Source: Anthopleura xanthogrammica
Lineage: Eukaryota > Cnidaria > Anthozoa > Actiniaria > Actiniidae
NCBI GenBank assembly: GCA_964019055.1
Contig: OZ025208.1
Span: 18,121,212-18,185,211, forward strand
DNA length: 64,000 bases
Reading direction: 5' to 3'
Shown here: positions 34,901 to 46,900 of the stretch, piece by piece
Position numbering within the stretch: the first letter of the stretch is position 1
Layout of the letters: every line of letters starts with the position of its first letter
Translations under genes and position numbers: made by a program
The notes under the pieces: model-generated
Database searches by the model: none
What the model was told of the DNA's origin: nothing
Seen by the model: the letters and a program-made list of their open reading frames with translations, nothing else

Positions 34901-37900
34901 TTACTGTAAAATTCACAAGATAATCTCTTTTTCAAGGATAATGAGCATGAGTTGGTTTTTCCCACATCAAAAGATTGTGAGGATAATGTGAAGCCATGTC
35001 GTCAAGTTATTATACCAATCACATTTCAAAACTGTCACCATTATCAGCAAACACTCAAGGCTGCTGTAAGAGGTAATATGCATATGTGACATACACAACA
35101 ATAACAACTTGTTATTTTTGTATAAAGCTTACATTTGTTTTGTTGAAAATGGGATATTTTCAGTATAGTAATTTACTGTTGACTTACACTTTATGTCTCT
35201 ACAGCTTCCTGGTTAACAATCTTTTAAAAAAACTCTCTATTTTAAAGTGAATAATTCTTTTTATGTTTCCAGAACACTTGAACATTATGTTGTTTGAATT
35301 GGCACAGAATTACCACTCTGCTTTGAGAAAAGTAGATATTACACAATATAGCACAGTCAATCAAGGTATATTTAATCAAAATATTTAATATTAATTTGAT
35401 GTTCTAGAAAAGAGTGCAGAAAGAGAATGTACTTTTTCTCTACTTGTAGGTCAGGTAAGCGATGACAGGCCAAGCTGCCCCCATGGTAAGAACTCTTTCA
35501 GCTTTCTACATGATTGTATGCAGCAAATATATTTATACAAAGTTTTCAATTCTAGAGGCAGGTTTTTTTATTTGTTTCATAGGCTTTTTGATAGTTTGTT
35601 GATCTCAATTCAAGTGTGTGCCATTTAAGGTGGCTCGACCCAGTAATTTTTCGTGAGTACCGTCCGCGTTTGAAGCTCCAGTATAAAAACGCGTTGGGTT
35701 CGATTTCAAATCCACTTGAACACATTTCTTTTATAAAGATTGAATTATGATTTAGCATGTTTTTTGGAGAAATCGGACATCATTTCAATTGATTATTACG
35801 AAATATATGTTTTAGCCTTGAGTCCAATATTAGCCTTTAAAAGCACTCTCTAGCAAAATGCTTCATGCTGCTTACACCTTGAATCTTTGTCCCCAGTTGT
35901 GGAAAGTTTTATCAAAATTTGTAAGGCAGATTGCGAGATATCGAAGATTGTTTAAATAAAGTGGATAATTTACTCAAAATCTAAACAATAGATTTTGCAT
36001 CGAAAAATTTATTATTTCTTGGGTATCTTTTAGCAAAAAACATCGTTCGTTCTTTTCTCCTATATCTCTTGCTCACTATATGGCAATTAAAGAGCAATCG
36101 AGCCATACGATCTTCTCAAAACGTAAAATATATGAGCCGGACCAAAAATTCAATGTTTACTTTTGGTCGCGGTTTTGTATACAATTTCACCAAAATATGA
36201 AAATCATAAAATTTGTCTATTTGTTTCTTAAAAAAACTTCATGGGGGCTTCAAGCTATTAATGTTTCGTAAAGTCTCTGATTTTCATGTTCATTGGGAAG
36301 TTTTTAAGGTAGTTAATGTAGACGCAAAGTTGAGTAATATTGAGATACCGCTCAAAGATTTTGTGCTCTGGGAGTCTATTGTTTAAGGATTGGCACAACA
36401 AGACATTCCTTCCCACCATTTGCATGATTTCACCGCGCTTGGCTGCCCTACGAATCATTTCCGAAGTATGGTAATATATAGATCTTATTGATCGCTTTCT
36501 TTTCTTTTCTTTTCTTTCCTTTTCTTTTCTTTCCTTTATGTTTCCATCTCTTTCTTTTGAAACGCACACGGTAACGTTAACGAAATATCTATATATTACT
36601 GTACTTCGGAAATGATTCGTAGGGCAGCCAAGCGCGGTGAAATCATGCAAATGGTGGGAAGGAATGTCTTGTTGTGCCAATCCTTAAACAATAGACTCCC
36701 AGAGCACAAAATCTTTGAGCGGTATCTCAATATTACTCAACTTTGCGTCTACATTAACTACCTTAAAAACTTCCCAATGAACATGAAAATCAGAGACTTT
36801 ACGAAACATTAATAGCTTGAAGCCCCCATGAAGTTTTTTTAAGAAACAAATAGACAAATTTTATGATTTTCATATTTTGGTGAAATTGTATACAAAACCG
36901 CGACCAAAAGTAAACATTGAATTTTTGGTCCGGCTCATATATTTTACGTTTTGAGAAGATCGTATGGCTCGATTGCTCTTTAATTGCCATATAGTGAGCA
37001 AGAGATATAGGAGAAAAGAACGAACGATGTTTTTTGCTAAAAGATACCCAAGAAATAATAAATTTTTCGATGCAAAATCTATTGTTTAGATTTTGAGTAA
37101 ATTATCCACTTTATTTAAACAATCTTCGATATCTCGCAATCTGCCTTACAAATTTTGATAAAACTTTCCACAACTGGGGACAAAGATTCAAGGTGTAAGC
37201 AGCATGAAGCATTTTGCTAGAGAGTGCTTTTAAAGGCTAATATTGGACTCAAGGCTAAAACATATATTTCGTAATAATCAATTGAAATGATGTCCGATTT
37301 CTCCAAAAAACATGCTAAATCATAATTCAATCTTTATGAAAGAAATGTGCTCAAGTGGATTTGAAATCGAACCCAACGCGTTTTTATACTGGAGCTTCAA
37401 ACGCGGACGGTACTCACGAAAAATTATTGGGTTGAGCTACCTTAATTCTTTTTCCAGGTGTTTGCCGTCTTAGATCAGTTAAAAAAGAAGGACCAAACAA
37501 GGTAAAATACTTGAACTGTTACCTCTGTACTGCATCCATACTACCACACCCTTACCTCTGTACTACACCCATACTACCACACCCTTACCTCTGTACTACA
37601 CCCATACTACCACACCCTTACCTCTGTACTACACCCATACTACCACACCCATACCTCTGCACTACACCCATACTACCACACCCTTACCTCTGTACTACAT
37701 CCATACTACCACACCCATACCTCTGTACTATATCCATACTACCACACCCATACCTCTGTACTACATTCATACTACCACACCCTTACCTCTGTACTACATC
37801 CATACTACCACACCCATACCTCTGTACTACATCCATACTACAACACCCATACCTCTGTACTATATTCATACTACCACACCCTTACCTCTGTACTACACCC

Positions 37901-40900
37901 ATACTACCACACCCTTACCTCTGTACTACACTCATACTACCACACCCTTACCTCTGCACTACACCCATACTACCACACCCATACCTCTGTACTACACCCA
38001 TACTACCACACCCTTACCTCTGTACTACATCCATACTACCACACCCTTACCTCTGTACTACATCCATACTACCACACCCATACCTCTGTACTACATCCAT
38101 ACTACCACACCCTTACCTCTGTACTACATCCATACTACCACACCCATACCTCTGTACTACATCCATACTACAACACCCATACCTCTGTACTATATTCATA
38201 CTACCACACCCATACCTCTGTACTACATCCATACTACCACACCCATACCTCTGTACTACATTCATACTACCACACCCTTACCTCTGCACTACATCCATAC
38301 TACCACACCCTTACCTCTGTACTACATCCATACTACCACACCCTTACCCCTGTACTACATCCATACTACCACACCCTTACCCCTGTACTGCATTCATACT
38401 ACCACACCCTTACCTCTGTACTACATCCATACTACCACACCCTTACCTCTGTACTACATCCATACTACAACACCCATACCTCTGTACTATATTCATACTA
38501 CATTCATACTGCGATGCCCTTAAGCCATATTTGTTTTCTTGGACATAAGGGGAAGCTATTTTACTGCTGTCCTGGAACAAACAAATCACAATGCAAGGTA
38601 TTTTGTGGTCATTTTTAAAACATTATAATTACATCAAAGTTCAGTCTCATGGAATACATTAAGTTAACACAGAAACTGTGCAAATAGTAGCTAAGGTTGA
38701 TAAAAAACTGAAGATGCTGCTCCCGTCATTTATTGACTTCATAAAGTAGCAAAATGTGAATGAATAATTATTTAGTTATATCTGTATTTATTTGTTGTTG
38801 TTGTTTATCAGTTCTTTAAATGGGTTAATGAATTCAAGAATTCCAAACACACCAACAAACCAACTCCACAAACCAGTAAACCTAGTTTGTGTTCAGCTGA
38901 TGCAGTTGTTGAGTTCTTTACCAATCAGGTCAGTGATACTAGTTTTAACTGATATGATTCCAACTAATTACAAACAACTGCTGACTGTATTGCCATTATT
39001 TTGCAGGGTTTGACTTTGCACTGTCAGTGTCGTTTGATCATCAAACGTAAAAATACACATACTGGAAAACATGGAGGATACGTAAGTAGATTGGTTTTAA
39101 GATTAGTTGCGTTGTTGTTGTTGTTCCAGCTTTGGTCAAACAGAACATTGAAAAATCTCATCATCTCACAAGTTTGTTGCTTCATCAATAGTTTCTGTAA
39201 AGCTTTTGGGGGAAATGCAGGTGTCTATTCTCTGGTAGCCGCCTGAGTTTCCAGAGCATTTCAAAGCATTTTATTGAGTTTTTTTAAAATAAATATTCAT
39301 GAAAACTATTGTTGCTAATACCTGTATAGAGATACTCAAGGAAACGTCTTGAACAAGGTGACAACACAGACTACAAGAAATCAATATACCTTGAGTTGAG
39401 CAATAAGCGAAGGCCTTATGTTTCCTACAGCAAAGGTGAAAATACACTATCTTATTGTCATAAGTGATGTTATAACTTATTGATTTTGTATATATCTATT
39501 TTGTATTGTACTAACAGATGATGTGTGGATTGTATCAAAAAGTTTGTTGTTTGAAAAAGGAAGCACATTTGTGGCTAAAAGTACATACTTTGGTCCATTC
39601 TCTAGTGGTGAATTAGAGATTTCCCCTATTGGGTAAGTAATAAGTCTTGATCCATTAGTGAAGAGAAAATGTGATATCTTCTTAATATGAACTCTTTCCA
39701 TTATTTGTCTAACAGTGGTTATTACCCTTCAAACTGGCATTCTGGAGGTAAGATTATTATCTGTACTATGTATGGTCTGTCATGTTATCATTTGGGATAC
39801 ATACATATATTGTACCTTGTTCAGTACTACATACTTCATTCCTTATGTCAGGCATCTAACATGACGGGGCTGGGAATGAATCTCCAAACAGGTATGACTA
39901 ACCTACCTGGACTAACCCAGCATCGATGTTTCTTTTTTTTCTTTCAGATACAGTGTATGCTTTGCATGGCTGTAATGCAAGCAATGAGTTACTGTGTATC
40001 GAAAATATTGATGTGTATGTCAATAATCGTTGCCTGCCTTTACTGGACAGTTTATTATACAGGTTAGTGGTATGATCAGTTGCAAGTTTTAGAGTGAACC
40101 TTACTTGAGAAGTCAAATGAATAAGCAGAGACATGTGGGTAGGCAGGCACATGTTTTCTTTTACCAGTTCTCTTCATAAGTGCTCCTTGCACGGATTGGA
40201 GAGAAGTCAGGCATCATTGATGGCAGCGCATTGACCACCTTCTAATTAGGTACACTTGTCGACACTTTTGATAATAGCTATTGATATTATATATACGTAC
40301 AGACAAAGTGATGCTACATCAACAAGACGACCACAGGGTCCTGGTGACATGTGACAACTTTTGATAATAGTTATTGATATTAATACGTACAGGCAAAGTG
40401 ATGCTACATCAACAAGACGACCACAGGGTCCTGGTGACATGTCGTTTGTACCTCCAACACCAAGTTTACATAGACTGCTCAATGACATCCCCACAGATGT
40501 CGCGGTAAGAGACGCCCATAACTCGCGATTGAATGCTGGTACTCAGTACAAATACATAACTACGTGTTATATTATTATTTAGGTTAAGGTTGCCAAGGAA
40601 ATGATTCACGAATATCGTTTGAATACGGTCAGTCAGTTTCTCTTTGAATATACCCATTCAACCTTTGTACTGGCCGCATTATGTTTATGCTCATACAATG
40701 ATGTTTTTCAGGACCAAGGACTTGCCCTGATTAACTGTGCCAATATGTTTACTGATGGTCTGTCAGACATCTCTCTAATACATGGTATGTATATATATAT
40801 ATATCGTATTATATTCAATGTGTGCCGGTTTGATAGCTATATATAATAGCCTGTTATAATAATATTATTGTTCTTGTCTCCATACAGGAGTTTTTGGTGC

Positions 40901-43900
40901 TGGGAAAAGTTATCTTCTTGCTGTAACCATTCTTTACCTTGTGAAATTATTTACAAAGATCACCGCACAACATGAAGGGTGAGTCATGTGCTAATTAGCA
41001 GTAGGGCGTTGCCCCACCTGGTACTTTGTACCCAGAATTAGTAATAAGAATAATGTACCAATTCTATTGCAGAGCAAGTAATGTGTCTAAGCCCAAAATA
41101 CTTGTGTCTTCAACGACTAATGTAGCAGTTGACCGTATCCTTCTTGTGTAAGTTCAATCAATAGTTTAATTAAAATCACCGCGCTAGAAGCATGTGAAGG
41201 TAAAAAATTTGCTTACTCCACAGTCTACTGGAGTTGGGGTTTGAAGAGTTTGTTCGTGTTGGTAGCGTCCGTAAGATAGCTAAGCAACTGCTACCTTATA
41301 GCATGCAAGGAAGTGGTAGCCAGGACCAGGAACTAAAGGAATTGCAAGCTATGCTTAAAGAGGATCTACAACCATCCGAAAAGCAGTGAGTTTTTCTAAT
41401 CATAATGTGATATGATATGATATGATATGATATGATATATAATGTCTCGCTCAGATATTATTTTTGATTTGATGAATTAAAAGCGTAAAAATCATTTCCA
41501 ATAGATGAACGTTCTCATAAACAAACTTAAATACATTTCCATTAGAAAAATCCATAAGGATAGGCGCTTAAACAGTAGTAATCACATCCGACAGTGATGA
41601 TGATGATGATGATGATGATTGTAATAATGATGGTGATGATGATGATGATTGTAATAATGATGGTGATGATGATGGAGATGATGATGGAGATGATGGTGAT
41701 GATGATTGTAATAATGATGGTGATGATGATGATGATTGTAATAATGATGGTGATGATGATGATGATTGTAATAATGATGGTGATGATGATGGAGATGATG
41801 ATGGAGATGATGGTGATGATGATTGTAATAATGATGATGATGATGATGATGATTGTAATAATGATGGTGATGATGATGATGATTGTAATAATGATGGTGA
41901 TGATGATGGAGATGATGATGGAGATGATGGTGATGATGATTGTAATAATGATGGTGATGATGATGATGATTGTAATAATGATGGTGATGGTGATGGTGAT
42001 GATGATGGTGATGGTGATGATGATGGAGATGATGATGGAGATGATGACGATGATAATGACCTAGCATATCCTATTGTAGGAATATTCGCAAGAGCATCGA
42101 GAAACAAAGACGTGGTGAAAACAAAAAGGTGAACCAGTAAGAGTAATTTTTCCTAGTGTCTTGTACAAAGGAATATTTACTGCCTTGCTAATCATGTCTT
42201 ATATGTACACCTATTTCATAAAACGTTGCCTGAGCCATAGGAGATAGGCGATAGTCATAGATCATCCCCGCCAAGAAAGAAAGAAATTATGGGCATATAA
42301 CACGAACAATTGAGTCGACTACAAACAACACTAGATATCTTGACATAAACCTTGACGAGAATAATAAAAAGGAACGCAAGTCATTTTAGCTATTCTTGGA
42401 ATGACCTATCTCCTATCACTTATCACCTATTGCCTTTGGCCCCGACAACACCGAGTGTTTCGTACAAAGGAATATTTGTGGTCTTACTAATCACGTGATA
42501 TATTATCAGAGACTTGACCGAGTGTCTCGTACAAAGGAATATTTGTGGTCTTACTAATCACGTGATATATTATTAGAGACTTGACCGAGTGTCTTGTACA
42601 AAGGAATATTTGTGGTCTTACTAATCACGTGATATATTATCAGACTTGACCGAGTGTCTCGTACAAAGGAATATTTGTGGTCTTACTAATCACGTGATAT
42701 ATTATTAGAGACTTGACCGAGTGTCTTGTACAAAGGGATATTTGTGGTCTTACTAATCACGTGATATATTATTAGAGACTTGACCGAGTGTCTTGTACAA
42801 AGGGATATTTGTGGTCTTACTAATCACGTGATATATTATTAGAGACTTGACCGAGTGTCTTGTACAAAGGGATATTTGTGGTCTTACTAATCACGTGATA
42901 TATTATTAGAGACTTGACCGAGTGTCTTGTACAAAGGGATATTTGTGGTCTTACTAATCACGTGATATATTATCAGAGACTTGACCGAGTGCAAGTGGTA
43001 GGAGTCACGTGTGCAGCTTGTGTATTTCCATGCTTGGAAAAGATGAAATTTTCTGTAAGTATCCATTTATCGTCTCTTACATACAAGGTTTTTTTCAAGA
43101 TACTGTTGTGGGACTGACTAGACAAATGAATTTGTGTTGATGTTTATCCTACAGGTTGTTTTGCTTGATGAATGTAGTCAAATGACCGAACCGACTGCTC
43201 TTCTTCCTTTAGCAAGGTCAGTATTATCATCATCATAATAATGCATGATAGCTCAGTAGTACCCTTCCTTTGTAATCAATACATCCACATCAAGGATGGA
43301 ATTATTTATAGTATCGCACTTCCTATTAATCTTCTTCTTATTGAATATTTCTAATTCTTGGTTATTAGGTTTGGATGTGAAAAACTGATTCTTGTTGGAG
43401 ACCCCAAGGTAAAACAAGCATATTCATCATATTTGTCAATATTCAGACACACAGGACACACGGTCATTGATGTTTCACTAATTACAGCAATTGAGTCCAA
43501 CTATACCAGGATCAACACAGGGATCTCATCTCGAGAACCATGCAGGACTTGAACAAACACTATTTGATCGTCTAACCAAGATGGTAAATGCTTTTTCCGT
43601 AGTTGTCTGTTTTCTCAGTTTACATTTATCTACGCGAGTGATTGACAAGATTTTCCTTGTTTTTATACAGGGTTATAGAACTACACTTCTTAGAACCCAG
43701 GTAATTAACTCAACCGCTGAACAAAATCTTGACCGATATATTTATATGAATATGTATATCTTGTAGAAAAAAGATAGATAAACAGAAACTCATTCATTCA
43801 ACTAAAGTCCATATTAACAAATTGTTTGTTTGCATGTTTTTCAGTATCGTTGTCATCCTACTATTAGCGCTGTTGCCAACAGGTCAGTATGGTTGAAATC

Positions 43901-46900
43901 AATGTTACCAGTACTTTGAAGTTTATGATCTTCTGTCAAAGATGTTTACTTATTGACAACCCAGTGCCAAAAACAGCAAAAAAGGCTTTATTTGTACCAT
44001 CATTTATCATACATGGCTTTACTACAGCTACACGTAGATGCTGCCCTGAAAGCCCTTTGAATGCTGCAGTCTTTTTTCCATACTTACTCTTTCCATCATT
44101 AATCAGGTTGTTTTATGAAGGCCATTTAATCGATGGAATTACTCCAGAAGACAGAGCTCCTCTTGTGGTCAGTAAGTTCAATGAATTCTGTCAATGTAAA
44201 CATGCACTTCCTTTTGCTGGTTGGTCATTTATACGATAATAAGAATAGATGCTTAGCTGATTGTTGTGCTTGCTTGTTTTTGGCTGCTATACATTATATA
44301 CTATTATATATACAATTTGCAGGGCAAGAAAACTGGCCGGCCGTTTTGAATTGCCCGGATTTACATGTTGTTTTACTTTGCTTAATATGCACAGAGTTTT
44401 GCTCCAACATTATGTTTCTACGATGTGCCACGAGGTCAAGAGAAATATGGATACGATGGGAGTTTTAACAACGAGCAAGAAGTAAGCACAAACATCTTTA
44501 TAGCATAAGTACATACTTAAACTAGAAAACTTGTAAAGTCTTATCTTTATTCTTATTGGATTTTATAGGCGAAATTCGTTGTATTTCTTGTTGGCTGTTT
44601 CTTAGAATCTGGGGTAGAACCAGAGCAGCTAGGTGAGATATTTTATCACATATTGTGCCTGCTGTAAAGGAACCTGCATTCTGGCTGGCTGTAGTATTTT
44701 CATTGGTAATATCAATCATGTTATTATGAGGTTAATATCAATCATATTTTTTGTCGTATGTCCCAGGCGTGATCACTCTCTACAAGTCGCAACTTGTAAC
44801 GATCTCCTCGCACTTGGCTCAAAGCCGGTCAGTATAATTTGTTTATATTCTTTCTAAATAGTATGTTGAAATATCGTCAGTATCAAATCTGTCTGTTTTA
44901 CAGATTGGCTTCTCACCAACAACTCAAAGCAGTGCAGGTATTACAAGTAGTTCATATGACCAATCAACATTGGTATACATGGTATAAGTTATCCCCATCA
45001 ATTTGCCTTTATCTTTTATTAGATCTCTACAGTAGATGCATTCCAAGGAGGCGAAAAGGACGTTATTTTGTTGTCTTGCGTACGAACAGATCATGTGGGT
45101 TTTATTGATTGTGGCAGGTACTAGATTAATTGAATAGTCAAATAAGTCTTGTTCATGGGGTGTGATACAATACCCTACTTGGGAAAGGTGTTAGTCTCTT
45201 CCAAGCAGAGTTGTTCATGGGGTGTGGTACAATACCCTACTTGGGAAAGGTGTTAGTCTCTTCCAAGCAGAGTTGTTCTAGGGGTGTGGTACAATACCCT
45301 ACTTGGGAAAGGTGTTAGTCTCTTCCAAGCAGAGTTGTTCATGGGGTGTGGTACAATATCCTACTTGGGAAAGGTGTTAGTCTCTTCCAAGCAGAGTTGT
45401 TTATGGGGTGTGGTACAATACCCTACTTAGGAAAGGTGTTAGTTTCTTCCAAGCAGACTTGTTCATGGAGTGTGGTACAATACCCTACTTGGGAAAGGTG
45501 TGAGTCTCTTCCAAGCAGACTTGTTCATGGAGTGTGGTACAATACACCCTACTTAGGAAAGGTGTTAGTGTCTTCCAAGCAGACTTGTTCATGGGGTGTG
45601 GTACAATACACCCTACTTAGGAAAGGTGTTTTTGCTGAATAATTGGTGCATCCAGGCACGCAACAATTTACCATTTTGTTGAAGAAAAAAAAACACTTTA
45701 AAACACCATATCTCTGAACACACGCTCTGAATCACTTGAGGTATTGACGTTGTTACGTCACGGTCAAATGCGGTAATTTACCGCGGGCTCAAGTATGGCG
45801 GCTATCAGAGCGATCGATGTGAGGTTTTCTAAATTGATTTTCTGGGACATGTATGCTCCATCAGCTCTAAAAAGTGGATTTTTGAGTTTCCCATTTGATG
45901 TACTTTCTCTTAAAAATGGCTCGTTGTGGGGGGTCAGTTGTCTGATGAAAAAGTAAATTAAGGTAAACTTTCTCTTGTCTTGAATGGTATTTTACTAACC
46001 CTTCTACCTCGGTACATTGTCAAAGTATAAACACGTCCTTATTAGTCTCTCCTAAGTAGATTTGTTCAGACTTGTACTTTGGTAAAATTATTCATTGTTT
46101 GCTTTTGGTTTTAGACGCACAAATGTGGCACTTACCAGAGCAAAGCGGTAAGTACGATTTGTAGGTGATTACAATGTTACAGTATATTGAAAAAATAATA
46201 AAGTACGAAAGACAGTTCACCATTATTATCTTTATCAACATCAGTATCATCACCACTGTCACGATCATTGCCATCATCACCATCACCACGATCATTGTCA
46301 TCACTACTATAAACATCACCACCACGACCATTGTCATTACCACTATCAACATCATCACCACGATCATTGTCTTCACCAATATCAACATCACCACCACGAT
46401 CATTGTCATTACCACTATCAACATCACCACCACGATCATTGTCATTACCACTATCAACATCACCACCGCGATCATTGTCATTACCACTATCAACATCACC
46501 ACCACAATCATTGTCATTACCACTATCAACATCACCACCGCGATCATTGTCATTACCACTATCAACATCACCACCACGATCATTGTCATTACCACTATCA
46601 ACATCATCACCACGATCATTGTCATTACCACTATCAACATCACCACCACGATCATTGTCATTACCACTATCAACATCACCACCACGATCATTGTCATTAC
46701 CACTATCAACATCACCACCACGATCATTGTCATTACCACTATCAACATCACCACCACGATCATTGTCATTGCCACTATCAACATCATCACCACGATCATT
46801 GTCATTACCACTATCAACATCACCACCACGATCATTGTCATTACCACTATCAACATCACCACCGCGATCATTGTCATTACCACTATCAACATCACCACCA

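Larger units (their letters stand above)
40888..46147 (+). other. ZGRF1: ZGRF1 superfamily 1 helicase core exons
   Basis: Exons 24-40: 40888-40978 (motif I, GVFGAGKSYLL), 41073-41147 (STTNVAVDR), 41224-41385 (VGSVRKIAK), 42080-42128, 42977-43054 (VVGVTCAAC), 43155-43216 (motif II, LDECSQ), 43369-43408 and 43488-43583 (motif III, GDPK joined to QLSP), 43671-43700 and 43845-43882 (motif IV, RTQYRCHP), 44107-44167, 44395-44481 (LCFYDVPRG), 44569-44632, 44767-44827 (GVITLYKSQ), 44904-44937, 45023-45117 (motif V, STVDAFQGGEKD) and 46115-46147 (motif VI, NVALTRAKR). All Walker A, Walker B and arginine-finger residues are intact, so the ATPase should be active. Motif VI is separated from its continuation HLLIIGNE (51154) by the 36-bp minisatellite intron. 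Confidence 0.95.

Noticed and set aside
36080..36990. Two identical 63-codon ORFs as a duplicated small gene
   Set aside because: They are the same chance frame in the two arms of the palindrome.
41568..42107. His-rich and Ser-rich ORFs
   Set aside because: They are translations of the GAT-based array in ZGRF1 intron 26.
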